Source: Blastococcus sp. LR1 (GTDB taxonomy: Bacteria > Actinomycetota > Actinomycetes > Mycobacteriales > Geodermatophilaceae). From it: a stretch of 64,000 nt of DNA. Positions 1-8,795 of this stretch are shown in pieces (within the stretch, counting starts at the first letter, position 1; every line of letters starts with the position of its first letter). Where the stretch lies: NCBI RefSeq assembly GCF_020166105.1, contig NZ_JAIUJY010000003.1, positions 372,001 through 436,000 on the forward strand, in the 5' to 3' direction. A program made the position numbers and the translations under genes. Below the pieces are notes generated by a model, which was not told the DNA's origin, ran no database searches, and saw nothing but the letters and a program-made list of their open reading frames with translations.

Positions 1-382
1 CCGCCTCGATGGGGGACGAGCCCTTTCCGACGCCGATGTCCAGCCGGCCGTGGCTGAGCTGGTCGAGCATGCAGATCTCCTGCACGAGCCGCAGCGGGTC
101 GTAGAGCGGCACGATGAAGGTGGTGGGCGCCAGCCGGATGCGCTCGGTCACCCGGGCGGCCGCGGCGATGAACACGGCGGGGGAGGGCGACAGGCCCAGC
201 GGCGTGCCGTGGTGCTCGGCCAGGTGGTAAGTGGTGAACCCGCCCTGGTCGGCCTCGGCGAGCACGCGGAGCCGGGCGTCGTAGATCTCGGCCGTGGACG
301 ACCCGGGCACGGCGTCCACCCAGTCGAACAAGCCGAACTCGAGGTCGTCCCGGACGTCGTTCCCGGCCTGCTGCGCTGACAT
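1..382 (-). CDS. LLM-class flavin-dependent oxidoreductase, N-terminal part (gene runs off the left edge)
   Basis: Reading the minus strand from an ATG at 382-380 gives an open frame of 127 codons that leaves the window without a stop. It begins MSAQQAGNDVRDDLEFGLFDW. It contains AEHHGTPLGLSPSPAVFIAA (about residues 55-74), the conserved core of the bacterial-luciferase-like fold, then a second strand ending LAPTTFIVPLYDPLRLVQE and the LSHGRLDIGVGKG motif that packs near the flavin. Family members use FMN or F420 to oxidise or hydroxylate aliphatic or aromatic substrates; the substrate cannot be told from this half. It is divergent from the alcohol dehydrogenase at 523, so the 140 bp between them should hold both promoters. 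The family call is firm. Confidence 0.85.
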   Translation of the reverse strand, partial: MSAQQAGNDVRDDLEFGLFDWVDAVPGSSTAEIYDARLRVLAEADQGGFTTYHLAEHHGTPLGLSPSPAVFIAAAARVTERIRLAPTTFIVPLYDPLRLVQEICMLDQLSHGRLDIGVGKGSSPIEA

Positions 383-522
383 CGCATCCCCTTAGCTGCC
401 GGCCCCGGTGCGCGGTGGAACGGAACCTACCGACACCCCGTGACGGCGCGTCCTGGGGTGGCGCCGGGCGCCTTCCGGGTGTCCGATCGGAGCGGCCGGA
501 CGCACGAGCGAGGAGGACGGGC

Positions 523-1626
523 ATGAGGATCACCGCTGCCGTCGTGGAGGAGCTGCACGGCCCGTTCGTCGTGCGGGAGGTCGAGCTGGACGAGCCGGGC
601 CCCGGGGACGTCCTGGTCAAAGTGGCCGCCACCGGGTTCTGCCACACCGACGGCATCGCGCGCGACGGCGACCTGCCCTTTCCGCTGCCCGGCGTGCTCG
701 GCCACGAGGGCGCCGGGACGGTGGTCGCGGTGGGGGACGGGGTGACCGGCGTCCGCGAGGGCCAGGACGTCGTCCTCGGCTGGCCGTCGTGCGGAGCCTG
801 CCGTAACTGCGGAGCCGGGGAGCCGCGCTACTGCCTGCGCATGGGCGAGCTGGTCGGCGGCGGCCACCGGCTCGACGGCGCCTCTGCCCTGCGCGGAACC
901 GACGGGTCCCCGCTGGCCAGCCACTTCTTCGGGCAGTCCTCCTTCGGGACCTACGCGATCACCACGGCGTCGTCGCTGGTCCCCGTTCCGGACGGCCTGC
1001 CCGTGGAGCTCCTGGGCCCGCTCGCCTGCGGGCTGGCCACCGGCGCCGGGGCGGTGTTCAACACGCTGAGGCCCCAGCCGGGCAGCTCGATCGTCGTCTA
1101 CGGCACCGGCACCGTCGGCCTGGCCGCGGTGATGGCCGCCCGCAACTCCGCGGCGACGACGATCATCGCCGTCGACCGGCACGCCGGCCGGCTGCGGCTG
1201 GCCGAGGGCCTGGGCGCCACGCACACGATCGACGCGACCGACACCGACCCGGTGGCGGCGGTGACCGACATCTGCGGAGGTCCCGCCGACGCGTCGCTGG
1301 ACTGCACCGGCAACCTCGCGGTGATCCGGCAGGCGATCGACTCGGTGGGCATGCTCGGAACGGCGCTGCTCATCGGCGGCGCTCCCGCCGGAGCGGAGTT
1401 CAGCGCCGACCACCTGACCACCCTGTGGGGCAAGACGATCCGCGGCACCCTCGGCGGCAGTGGCCATGGCCAGCAGCTGATCGCCGCCCTGATGGACCTC
1501 CACCTGCAGGGTCGGTTCCCGTTCGACCAGCTGGTGCAGTACTTCTCGCTGGACCGCATCGAGGACGCCGTCGAGGCCTCCTACAGCGGCGCCGTCGTCA
1601 AGCCGATCCTGACCATGCCGCACTGA
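523..1626 (+). CDS. Zinc-dependent alcohol dehydrogenase, aryl-alcohol (XylB/AdhC) type
   Basis: MDR-superfamily NAD(P)-dependent dehydrogenase of 367 residues. The catalytic zinc ligands are Cys40 and His61-Glu62, with Cys169 later. The structural zinc lobe is Cys90, Cys93, Cys96 and Cys104, and the Rossmann motif is GTGTVG at 194-199. The closest recognisable relatives are benzyl/aryl-alcohol dehydrogenases, which convert aromatic alcohols to aldehydes. I start at ATG 523 because AGGAGG lies at 511-516 and homology begins at MRITAAVVEE; the open frame extends upstream but looks non-coding. It is convergent with the transporter ending at 1645, 18 bp away. A role in aromatic alcohol metabolism is inferred from family and from the dioxygenase and nitroreductase nearby. 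Confidence 0.88.
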   Translation: MRITAAVVEELHGPFVVREVELDEPGPGDVLVKVAATGFCHTDGIARDGDLPFPLPGVLGHEGAGTVVAVGDGVTGVREGQDVVLGWPSCGACRNCGAGEPRYCLRMGELVGGGHRLDGASALRGTDGSPLASHFFGQSSFGTYAITTASSLVPVPDGLPVELLGPLACGLATGAGAVFNTLRPQPGSSIVVYGTGTVGLAAVMAARNSAATTIIAVDRHAGRLRLAEGLGATHTIDATDTDPVAAVTDICGGPADASLDCTGNLAVIRQAIDSVGMLGTALLIGGAPAGAEFSADHLTTLWGKTIRGTLGGSGHGQQLIAALMDLHLQGRFPFDQLVQYFSLDRIEDAVEASYSGAVVKPILTMPH

Positions 1627-1644
1627 CGCCCGGCCGGGCGGTCG

Positions 1645-2991
1645 TCACACGTTCTCGGGTGCCCGCTCGCCGCGGATCTCCTCCTTGGTGCGGGTCTCGC
1701 GCAGGACGAGCGCCGAGATGAACGTGATCACGCCCATGACGCAGATGTAGGCCGACACCGAGGCGGAGGAGTCCGTGGCCGCCAGCAACGCGGTCATGAT
1801 GAACGGCGTCGCACCGCTCACCAGGATGGCCGCCAGCTGATAGGCCAGGGACGCACCGGAGTAGCGGATCCGCGGCTCGAACATCTCGGCCAGGAAGGCG
1901 GCCAGCGGCCCGTAGGTGAGCGAGGAGCCGATCAGCCCGCCGACGAGCGCCACGAAGATCCACGGCAGCGACGCCGTGTCGATCAGCCAGAAGAACGGGA
2001 ACGCCCACAGCGAGATGACTGCCGCGCCCACCAGGATGGGTGGCCGCCGGCCGATGCGGTCCGACACGCTGCCGCTGAAGTAGATGATGAACACCGAGAT
2101 CGCCGAGGCCGCGAGCGTGACGGCGAGCAGTTCGTCGCGGTCGACGCCGAGGTCGCGGGTGGCGTAGTCCAGGACCCCGGCGATGCTGATGTAGAAGATC
2201 GCGTTGGTGCCGAACAGCAGGCCCGCGCCCAGCAGCACCGGCCGCCGGTGCTTGCGCACGACCTCCTTGAGCGGCGCCTGCGCCACCTTCTCGTCGGCGG
2301 CCTCCTCGTGGTGCCCCTGCAGCTGACGGAAGACCGGCGTGTCCTCGACCCGCAGCTGGATGAACATGACCACCGGGAGCAGCACGGCGCTGGCCAGGAA
2401 CGGGATGCGCCATCCCCAGGAGACGAAGGCCTCCGCGCTCGTGGTGGCGCTCACGGTCAGGAAGACGACGTTGCCCAGGATGACGCCGATGGGGACGCCC
2501 ATCTGCCCGAAGGTGCCCGCACGGCCCTGGCGGTCCCGGCCGGCGTTCTCGGTGAGCAGCAGGATCACTCCGCCCCACTGGCCGCCGACCGCGATGCCCT
2601 GCAGGAACCGCAGCAGGACCAGCGCGATCGGCGCGAGCACGCCGATCGAGTCGGCCGTCGGCAGGAGGCCGATGAGGAAGGTGGCGGAGCCCATCAGGAT
2701 CAGGCAGGTGACCAGGGCCGGCTTGCGGCCGACCTTGTCCCCGAAGTGGCCGAAGACCAGGCCGCCGATCGGGCGCGCGATGAAGCCGGCCCAGAAGGTG
2801 CTGAAGGACAGCAGGGTGCCGACGAGCGGAGAGGCGTTCGGGAAGAAGAGCTCGCCGAACACCAGCGCCGCCGCAGTGGCGTAGATGAAGAAGTCGTACC
2901 ACTCGATCGAACTGCCGATGAGTCCCGCGGCCATGAGTTTGCGCAGCGAGCGACGGTCGAGGGGAGACGCTTCGTTCTGCGGGTTCGTCAT
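1645..2991 (-). CDS. MFS transporter, metabolite:H+ symporter (MHS) type
   Basis: A 448-residue twelve-helix permease. The N-terminus (MTNPQNEASPLDRRSL) is followed by the family's GSSIEWYDFFIYATAAALVF first helix. The loop 2-3 motif GHFGDKVGRKPALV and the later SVSDRIGRRPPI repeat are classical MFS signatures. The MHS family takes up small carboxylates such as citrate, alpha-ketoglutarate, shikimate or aromatic acids by proton symport. The frame continues upstream to 3132 with basic low-complexity residues. I prefer the ATG at 2991 because it sits where MHS proteins begin and leaves 194 bp for divergent promoters with the nitroreductase gene. The substrate is unknown; an aromatic or carboxylate compound is a guess from the neighbours. 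Confidence 0.85.
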   Translation of the reverse strand: MTNPQNEASPLDRRSLRKLMAAGLIGSSIEWYDFFIYATAAALVFGELFFPNASPLVGTLLSFSTFWAGFIARPIGGLVFGHFGDKVGRKPALVTCLILMGSATFLIGLLPTADSIGVLAPIALVLLRFLQGIAVGGQWGGVILLLTENAGRDRQGRAGTFGQMGVPIGVILGNVVFLTVSATTSAEAFVSWGWRIPFLASAVLLPVVMFIQLRVEDTPVFRQLQGHHEEAADEKVAQAPLKEVVRKHRRPVLLGAGLLFGTNAIFYISIAGVLDYATRDLGVDRDELLAVTLAASAISVFIIYFSGSVSDRIGRRPPILVGAAVISLWAFPFFWLIDTASLPWIFVALVGGLIGSSLTYGPLAAFLAEMFEPRIRYSGASLAYQLAAILVSGATPFIMTALLAATDSSASVSAYICVMGVITFISALVLRETRTKEEIRGERAPENV

Positions 2992-3185
2992 CGCTGTGCC
3001 CGTCGCCGTCGCAGGGTCGCCATTGACCTTGCTGGGACGGTAGGACCGCAGAGCCCGGACGGCAAAAGCTGGGCCGAACCCTCGCCGGCGGCGAGATCCG
3101 AACCGGCTCCGCTTGGAAGCTCGAAGTCCCACATGCCTCGGCGTACCGTGACAGTTGAAGGTTCAAGCAACTTCTCGGAGGATCT

Positions 3186-3776
3186 GTGAGCACCCCGCAC
3201 AAGACCGCTGCCACCGCCGTTCCGCTGCACCCGCTGCTGGCCGGCCGCTGGAGCCCCCGCGGCCTGGATCCCCGGCACGAGCTCACCGACGAGCAGGTGA
3301 CCGCGCTGCTCGAGGCGGCCCGCTGGGCGCCCAGCGCGTCGAACACCCAGCCCTGGCGGTTCGCCGTCACGCACCGAGGCACTCCGGAGCACGCCGCCGT
3401 CCTCGATGCGCTCGCCGGAGGCAACCGGATCTGGGCGCACGCCGCGTCCACCCTCGTCGTCGTCGCCGCCGAGACGCACACCTCCGAGGGCAAGGAGCGG
3501 CCCTGGGCGGTCTACGACACCGGTCAGGCCGTGGCCCACCTGTCGGTGCAGGCCGAGGTCGAGGGGCTGGCGGTGCACCAGATGGGTGGCTTCGACAGCG
3601 GCCGGATCGCCGCCCTGCTGCCCGACGGCGTCATTCCGCTCGTCGTCCTGGCCATCGGCCGCCGGGACGAGACCGCGGAACTGCCGGAGGTGCTCGCCGG
3701 CCGGGAGGCGGCGGCACGCGACCGACTGCCGCTGGAGGCGCTGCAGGTTCCGCTCGGCGTCCCCACCGCAGTCTGA
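3186..3776 (+). CDS. Nitroreductase family protein
   Basis: FMN-dependent oxidoreductase of 196 residues, typical for the family. It shows the N-terminal RWSPRGLD box (21-28) and the flavin-phosphate-binding ASNTQPWRF box (51-59). A GTG start at 3186 is preceded by GGAGG. It is the first gene of a tight operon: 17 bp to the ring-cleavage dioxygenase at 3794, then 10 bp to a MarR regulator at 4707. Family members reduce nitroaromatics, quinones or flavins with NAD(P)H. With a LigB-type dioxygenase and MarR protein alongside, a detoxification or aromatic-compound role is likely, though no substrate can be named. It is divergent from the MHS transporter. Confidence 0.88.
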   Translation: MSTPHKTAATAVPLHPLLAGRWSPRGLDPRHELTDEQVTALLEAARWAPSASNTQPWRFAVTHRGTPEHAAVLDALAGGNRIWAHAASTLVVVAAETHTSEGKERPWAVYDTGQAVAHLSVQAEVEGLAVHQMGGFDSGRIAALLPDGVIPLVVLAIGRRDETAELPEVLAGREAAARDRLPLEALQVPLGVPTAV

Positions 3777-3793
3777 CCAGGAAGGACGGCGCC

Positions 3794-4696
3794 GTGACGA
3801 CCACACCGCTGAGCAGCACCGCTGCCGCTGACGCGCTCATCGATCCGCGCCATCCGTTCGCCGCGCACCTCCGGCACGTCGCCGCCGTCGAGGCGGCCGG
3901 GCCGCACCGGTCCTGGACGGCCGACGACGGTCCGCTGCCGGCGCTGTACCTGTCCCACGGCGCTCCGCCGACCTTCGAGGACGGGCCGTGGATGCGGCAG
4001 CTGCACGACTGGGCCCGGGCGCTGCCCCGGCCGACGGCGGTGCTCATCGTCAGCGCGCACTGGGAGTCCGACGGCCTGGGCATCACCAGCACGGTGCCGA
4101 CGGAGCTGGTCTACGACTTCGGCGGCTTCGCCCCGATGTACTACCGGATGCGCTACGACACCCCGGACCCCTCGGCGCTGGCGCAGCAGGTGCTGTCGGT
4201 GCTGCCGGCCGACCAGCACGTGTACGAGCACCGCAACCGGGGTCTGGACCACGGGGCCTGGCTGCCGCTCAAGGTCATGTACCCCGACGCCGACATCCCG
4301 GTGCTGCAGCTGAGCCTGCCCACCCACGACACGACCACGCTGCTCGGCCTGGGGGAGCGGCTGCGCACGCTGCGGGAGCAGGGCGTGCTGGTGATCGGCT
4401 CCGGGTTCATGACCCACGGCCTGCCCTTCATCGACTGGTCGCGGCCCGACGTCGTCCCCGGGTGGTCGTCGGACTTCGACCTCTGGGCCGCCGACGCGCT
4501 GCACCGCGGCGACGTCGAGGAGCTCGCCCGGTTCCGGCTCCGGGCGCCGGGCCTGCGCTATGCCCACCCGACCGTCGAGCACTTCACGCCGCTGTTCGTC
4601 ACCCTCGGCGCCGCGACCGATCCGGGCGCACCGGTCACCACGGCCATCGAGGGCTTCACCCTGGGCCTGTCCAAGCGCTCCTTCCAGGTCGCCTGA
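3794..4696 (+). CDS. LigB-type extradiol dioxygenase (4,5-DOPA dioxygenase family)
   Basis: Predicted class III non-haem metal dioxygenase of 300 residues. Candidate metal ligands match the YgiD/DODA pattern: His55 in LYLSHGAPPT, His89 in VSAHWES, His208 in SGFMTHGLP and His263 in HPTVEHFTPLF. RNRGLDHGAWLPLK (148-160) is the conserved substrate-side loop. These enzymes open catechol-type rings. There is a roughly 35-residue N-terminal extension compared with E. coli YgiD. The GTG at 3794 is chosen over an implausible upstream frame because it follows a GAAGGA ribosome-binding site and begins just after the nitroreductase stop. The natural substrate is unknown. Confidence 0.87.
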   Translation: MTTTPLSSTAAADALIDPRHPFAAHLRHVAAVEAAGPHRSWTADDGPLPALYLSHGAPPTFEDGPWMRQLHDWARALPRPTAVLIVSAHWESDGLGITSTVPTELVYDFGGFAPMYYRMRYDTPDPSALAQQVLSVLPADQHVYEHRNRGLDHGAWLPLKVMYPDADIPVLQLSLPTHDTTTLLGLGERLRTLREQGVLVIGSGFMTHGLPFIDWSRPDVVPGWSSDFDLWAADALHRGDVEELARFRLRAPGLRYAHPTVEHFTPLFVTLGAATDPGAPVTTAIEGFTLGLSKRSFQVA

Positions 4697-4706
4697 GGCC
4701 GCGGCC

Positions 4707-5231
4707 GTGACTGCGCAGGACGGGGCGACGACGCCGCGCTGGCTCGACGAGCAGGAGATGGCCGCCTGGCTGCCGCTGCTCCGGGTGGTCCAGCTGCTGC
4801 CGCAGGCGCTGGACCGCCGGCTGCGCTCGGAGGCCGGCATCGGCCACGCCTATGACCAGGTGCTGGCCACGCTCTCCGCCCAGCCGGAGCGCGCCCTCGC
4901 CATGGGCGAGCTCGCGCGGCTGACCGCCACCAGCCCGTCCCGGCTCAGCCATGCCGTCGCCGCGTTGGAGGAGCGTGGCTGGGTGTCCCGCCGACCGTGC
5001 CCGACCGACCGGCGCATCCAGTACGCCTGCCTCACCGACGGGGGGTTCGCGCTCCTCGCCGGGATCGCTCCGGGTCACGTGGCAGAGGTGCGCCGGGTGG
5101 TCTTCGACGGGCTGGACGCCGAGGACGTCGCCCGGCTCCGCGTGCTCATGACGACGCTGAGCGGGGTTCTCGCCGAGCCTCCCGTACCTTCCGCGCAGGT
5201 CGCCAGGGAGGGGCACGTGCGGGGCGCCTGA
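4707..5231 (+). CDS. MarR family transcriptional regulator
   Basis: A 174-residue winged-helix protein. The helix-turn-helix is MGELARLTATSPSRLSHAVA and the wing is RRPCPTDRRIQYACLTDGG, both diagnostic of MarR. The GTG start at 4707 lies 10 bp after the dioxygenase stop. The frame upstream overlaps the dioxygenase in another reading frame and is a shadow. As the last gene of the nitroreductase-dioxygenase operon it is probably the local regulator, likely responding to a phenolic or quinone ligand as many MarR proteins do; no operator was identified with confidence in the 194-bp divergent region at 2992-3185. Confidence 0.88.
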   Translation: MTAQDGATTPRWLDEQEMAAWLPLLRVVQLLPQALDRRLRSEAGIGHAYDQVLATLSAQPERALAMGELARLTATSPSRLSHAVAALEERGWVSRRPCPTDRRIQYACLTDGGFALLAGIAPGHVAEVRRVVFDGLDAEDVARLRVLMTTLSGVLAEPPVPSAQVAREGHVRGA

Positions 5232-5298
5232 TGGGCGTGCGAGATAGTCGTGGCTCCTCGACCCGCAGCGATGGCTGCTGCCCCAGGAGGCCCCGGAC

Positions 5299-6495
5299 AT
5301 GCCCAGAGCACTGCTGCTGGAGAACATCGACCCGGTCGCCGTGGACCTGCTGTCCGCCGCCGGCTACGAGGTGGAGACCGTCCGGGGGGCGCTGGACCCC
5401 GCTGACCTGTCCGCCGCGCTGGACGGCGTCGACGTGCTGGGCATCCGGTCGAAGACGCAGGTGGACGCTGACGTCCTCGCCCGCCACCCGGGCCTGGGCG
5501 CCATCGGAGCTTTCTGCATCGGCACGAACCAGATCGACCTGACCGCCGCCGCGGCGGCCGGGGTGGCGGTGTTCAACGCGCCCTACTCCAACACCCGCAG
5601 CGTCGTGGAGCTGGCGATCGCGGAGATCATCAGCCTGGCCCGGCGGCTGATCGACCGGGACCGGGCGCTGCACGCCGGCACCTGGGACAAGTCGGCGTCC
5701 GGCAGCCACGAGATCCGCGGACGGACGCTCGGCATCATCGGCTACGGCAACATCGGCAGCCAGCTGTCGGTGCTGGCCGAGGCCCTGGGCATGCGCGTCG
5801 TCTACTACGACCTCGAGGACAAGCTGGCGCTGGGCAACGCCGAGCGCTGCAACAGCCTCGACGAGCTGCTGGAGCGCGCGGAGACCGTGACGCTGCACGT
5901 CGACGGTCGAGGCGGCAACGCCGGCATGTTCGGCGCCGAGCAGTTCGCCAAGATGCGGCCGCGCAGCCTGTTCCTCAACCTCTCGCGCGGCTTCGTCGTC
6001 GACCACGAGGCGCTGCGCGACAACATCCTCAGCGGGCACATCGCCGGCGCGGCCGTCGACGTCTTCCCCGAGGAGCCGCGGGAGCAGGGCGACGAGTTCG
6101 TCTCGGCCCTGCGCGGGCTGCCCAACGTCATCCTCACCCCGCACGTCGGTGGCTCGACCCAGGAGGCGCAGTACGACATCGGGCGGTTCGTCGCCGGGAA
6201 GCTGGCCGACTACACCCGCACCGGCACGACGACGCTGAGCGTCAACCTTCCCGCGGTGGCGCTGCACGGCTCGTCCGCGGACCGGTTCGGCCTGCTGCAC
6301 CACAACATCCCCGGCGTGCTGGCCCGTGTCGACGCGCTCGTCGGCGACCACGGGCTGAACGTGGACGGGCAGGTCCTCGGCACCCGCGGCCAGATCGGGT
6401 ACGTGGTCACCGACGTCAACGCGGTCCTGCCGGCCGAACTGCTGGCGGCGCTGCGGGAGCTGCCGGAGACGGTCCGCCTGACGACGTTCCGCTGA
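5299..6495 (+). CDS. serA: D-3-phosphoglycerate dehydrogenase with C-terminal ACT domain
   Basis: Catalyses the first step of the phosphorylated serine pathway, oxidising 3-phosphoglycerate to 3-phosphohydroxypyruvate. The 398-residue length, the GYGNIG nucleotide-binding motif (148-153), the catalytic arginine in LSRG (Arg230) and His282 in PHVGGSTQEA all fit. The C-terminal 75 residues form an ACT regulatory domain starting near FGLLHHNIPGVLARVDALV, the serine-sensing arrangement of the short E. coli-type SerA rather than the long mycobacterial form with an ASB domain. The ATG at 5299 follows CAGGAGG. It stands alone between a MarR gene and the membrane-protein pair. Another 2-hydroxyacid dehydrogenase activity is possible but the architecture favours SerA. 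Confidence 0.88.
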   Translation: MPRALLLENIDPVAVDLLSAAGYEVETVRGALDPADLSAALDGVDVLGIRSKTQVDADVLARHPGLGAIGAFCIGTNQIDLTAAAAAGVAVFNAPYSNTRSVVELAIAEIISLARRLIDRDRALHAGTWDKSASGSHEIRGRTLGIIGYGNIGSQLSVLAEALGMRVVYYDLEDKLALGNAERCNSLDELLERAETVTLHVDGRGGNAGMFGAEQFAKMRPRSLFLNLSRGFVVDHEALRDNILSGHIAGAAVDVFPEEPREQGDEFVSALRGLPNVILTPHVGGSTQEAQYDIGRFVAGKLADYTRTGTTTLSVNLPAVALHGSSADRFGLLHHNIPGVLARVDALVGDHGLNVDGQVLGTRGQIGYVVTDVNAVLPAELLAALRELPETVRLTTFR

Positions 6496-6552
6496 CCTCG
6501 GGGTTTCGGATCCGCAGCACCAGGGCAGTGGCAGGCGCCGAGAGGAGGCGCC

Positions 6553-6939
6553 GTGAACCTGGAGAAGGTCGTCTTCGGGTTCTTCGTCGTCCTGGCTGCG
6601 ACCCTCAACTTCGGGTTCTTCCTCGGTGACATCGACGACCCCGCCCTGCACAACCCCTACGAGCTCTTCGCCGCCGTCGTCGTCAACCTGATCGCCACGG
6701 TGCTGAAGTTCGGCGACCGGACGCAGATCGGGGCGGTGCACCTCGCGACGAGCCTGGTGGCGGTGCTGCAGCTCATCGCCGCGACGCTGCTGTTCGGCTA
6801 CGCGACGCACATCTCGTCGGCGGGGATGAACGAGTCGTGGACGGCGAGCGTGGTCTCCCTGTCGGGCGGTGCGCTCCTGGCCAACATCATCTCGATCGTC
6901 CTGCTCGTCGTGGAGACGGTCTCCTTCCACCGCGGCTGA
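6553..6939 (+). CDS. Small membrane protein, DUF6394-like
   Basis: A 128-residue protein that I recognise as resembling DUF6394. It has about four hydrophobic segments: residues 5-24, 38-55, 68-92 and 103-124. The GTG start at 6553 follows GAGAGGAGG. Only 2 bp separate its stop from the start of the two-RCK potassium channel at 6942, so the two are surely co-transcribed and probably translationally coupled. That supports a role as an accessory subunit or in ion homeostasis; this is inference from context, as I know of no experimental function for the family. Confidence 0.75.
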   Translation: MNLEKVVFGFFVVLAATLNFGFFLGDIDDPALHNPYELFAAVVVNLIATVLKFGDRTQIGAVHLATSLVAVLQLIAATLLFGYATHISSAGMNESWTASVVSLSGGALLANIISIVLLVVETVSFHRG

Positions 6940-6941
6940 CG

Positions 6942-8786
6942 ATGGGCAACCCCGTCGCGGCGCTGGTGCGGAGGCTCGCCGGCCGGCACTCCGAGGGCGA
7001 CCGCCGGGTCCGCCGCGGAACCGTCCGCGTCGCCGCGGCCTCGGCCGCGCAGGCGTCGGCCACGGTCTTCCTGATCATGCGCCGCATGCGGGCGCCGCTG
7101 ATCGTCCTGATCGTCATCTTCGCCGTCAGCGTGCTCGGTCTGACCCTGATCCCGGGCCAGACCGCGGACGGCGAGCCCCTGCGGATGAGCTTCTTCGACG
7201 CCTTCTACGTCATGAGCTACACCGCGACGACCATCGGATTCGGCGAGATCCCGGAGCCCTTCACCTACAACCAGCGGATGTGGGTGACGGTCTCGATCTA
7301 CCTGACCGTGATCGGCTGGGCCTACGCGATCGGCTCGCTGCTGGCCCTCCTCCAGGACCGCGCGTTCCGCTCGGCGCTTGCGCTGCAGCACTTCAGCCGG
7401 AAGGTGGCGCGGCTGCGTGAGCCCTTCCTGCTCATCACCGGTCACGGCCGCACCGGCGAGCTGGTCGGGCGGTCCTTCGACAAGCTGGGCCGCCGCTTCG
7501 TCGTCCTCGACGTCGACCAGGAGCGCATCGACCGCCTGGAACTGGGGTCGTACGTCTCCGACGTGCCCGGCCTGGCGGCGGACGCCCGCGACGCCGGTCA
7601 CCTGGCGGTCGCGGGACTGGGCCATCCCTGCTGCGAGGCCGTCGTCGCGCTGACGAACGACGAGGAGGCGAACCTGACCGTCGTCATGGCGGCCGCGCTG
7701 CTCCGCCCGGAGTTGCCGGTCATCGCCAGGGTCACCTCCCGCACGGTCGCCGAGCGCATGCAGGCCTTCGGCAACCCGAGCCTGGTCAACGCGTTCGACC
7801 GCTTCGGCGACCACATGCGGCTCGCGCTCCGGTCGCCCGCCGCCTACCAGCTGAAGACCTGGCTGGAGAGCGGGCCGGGAGCGGAGCTGCCCGAGCGCGG
7901 GACGCCGCCGGCCAGCGGACGCTGGGTGGTCTTCGGGTACGGGCGGCTGGGCCGGGAGCTCACCTCCGACCTGCGCGCCGAGGGGCTGGACGCCACGGTC
8001 GTCGAGCTGGCGCCGACCGATGCCGACGGCGCCGACCTGCTGGTCGGCGACGGCTCCGATCCATGGGTGCTCGCGCAGACCGACCTGGACCGGGCGGTGG
8101 GACTGGTCGCGGGCACGGACAACGACACCACCAACCTCTCCCTGGTCGCGGCGGCCCGGCGCAGCAACCCGTCGCTGTTCGTCGTCGCCCGGCAGAACCG
8201 GCCCGCGAGCGCGCCGCTGTTCGCCGCGATGGACATCGACGCGCTGCTCGTGCCGACCGAGGTGGTCGCGCACGAGGTCTACGCGCAGCTGTCGACGCCG
8301 CTGCTGTGGCGGTTCCTGCGCGAGATGCCGGGGATGGGCGAGGAGTGGGCGCAGCAGATGGTCGACCGGCTGACCGACGTCTGCGGAACCCGCGTGCAGA
8401 CGCTGTGGAAGGTGCGGCTCACCGCGCAGGACGCTCCCGCGGTGGAGAGCTGGCTGGCGACGGGCGAGGCGACCCTCGGCGCCCTGATGCGCAATCCCGA
8501 GGACCGGTCGGACCCGCTGCACGCGGTGGTGCTCGCGATCCTCCGCGACGGTGGGACGACGCTGGCGCCCGGTGAGGAGTTCGTGCTGCGTCCGGGCGAC
8601 GAGCTCCTGATCGCGGGGTGGGCGGCGGCCCGCCGTGCGCTGTCGACGGTCCTGCTGGTCGAGGGGGTCCTCGAGTACGTCCTCACCGGCCACCGCGTGC
8701 CGGCGGGCTGGATCTGGCGCCGGCTGACGGCCGGCCGGCGGCGCAGCGACTCGTCTTCGGATGCGGCCCGCGGCCGTTCCACCTAG
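6942..8786 (+). CDS. Potassium channel with two RCK (TrkA-N/TrkA-C) modules
   Basis: A 614-residue ion channel. The N-terminus is cytoplasmic and basic. The first membrane helix is at about 52-72, the pore loop carries the K+ selectivity filter TTIGFGE (96-102), and the second helix is at about 114-137. Two RCK domains follow, each beginning with a Rossmann motif: ITGHGRTGELVGRSF near 164 and VFGYGRLGRELTS near 330. A TrkA-C-like domain ends the protein around GEEFVLRPGDELLIAG. Unlike tetramers with one RCK per subunit, two RCKs in tandem let the tetramer form its own gating ring. The filter reads GFGE rather than GYGD, common in bacterial RCK channels. The ATG at 6942 is chosen for its 2-bp spacing from the upstream gene. 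Confidence 0.9.
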   Translation: MGNPVAALVRRLAGRHSEGDRRVRRGTVRVAAASAAQASATVFLIMRRMRAPLIVLIVIFAVSVLGLTLIPGQTADGEPLRMSFFDAFYVMSYTATTIGFGEIPEPFTYNQRMWVTVSIYLTVIGWAYAIGSLLALLQDRAFRSALALQHFSRKVARLREPFLLITGHGRTGELVGRSFDKLGRRFVVLDVDQERIDRLELGSYVSDVPGLAADARDAGHLAVAGLGHPCCEAVVALTNDEEANLTVVMAAALLRPELPVIARVTSRTVAERMQAFGNPSLVNAFDRFGDHMRLALRSPAAYQLKTWLESGPGAELPERGTPPASGRWVVFGYGRLGRELTSDLRAEGLDATVVELAPTDADGADLLVGDGSDPWVLAQTDLDRAVGLVAGTDNDTTNLSLVAAARRSNPSLFVVARQNRPASAPLFAAMDIDALLVPTEVVAHEVYAQLSTPLLWRFLREMPGMGEEWAQQMVDRLTDVCGTRVQTLWKVRLTAQDAPAVESWLATGEATLGALMRNPEDRSDPLHAVVLAILRDGGTTLAPGEEFVLRPGDELLIAGWAAARRALSTVLLVEGVLEYVLTGHRVPAGWIWRRLTAGRRRSDSSSDAARGRST

Positions 8787-8789
8787 CCT
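8784..8789 (+). promoter_or_regulatory. Putative -10 box for a leaderless transcript
   Basis: TAGCCT matches the actinobacterial TANNNT -10 consensus and ends 6 nt before the ATG at 8796. There is no ribosome-binding site in between. This spacing is what is expected when transcription begins at the start codon. Confidence 0.45.
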
Positions 8790-8795
8790 GCAGGC

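Noticed and set aside
3155-3793. Upstream extension of the dioxygenase
   Set aside because: It runs out-of-phase through the nitroreductase gene; the GTG at 3794 has a ribosome-binding site and fits the operon spacing.
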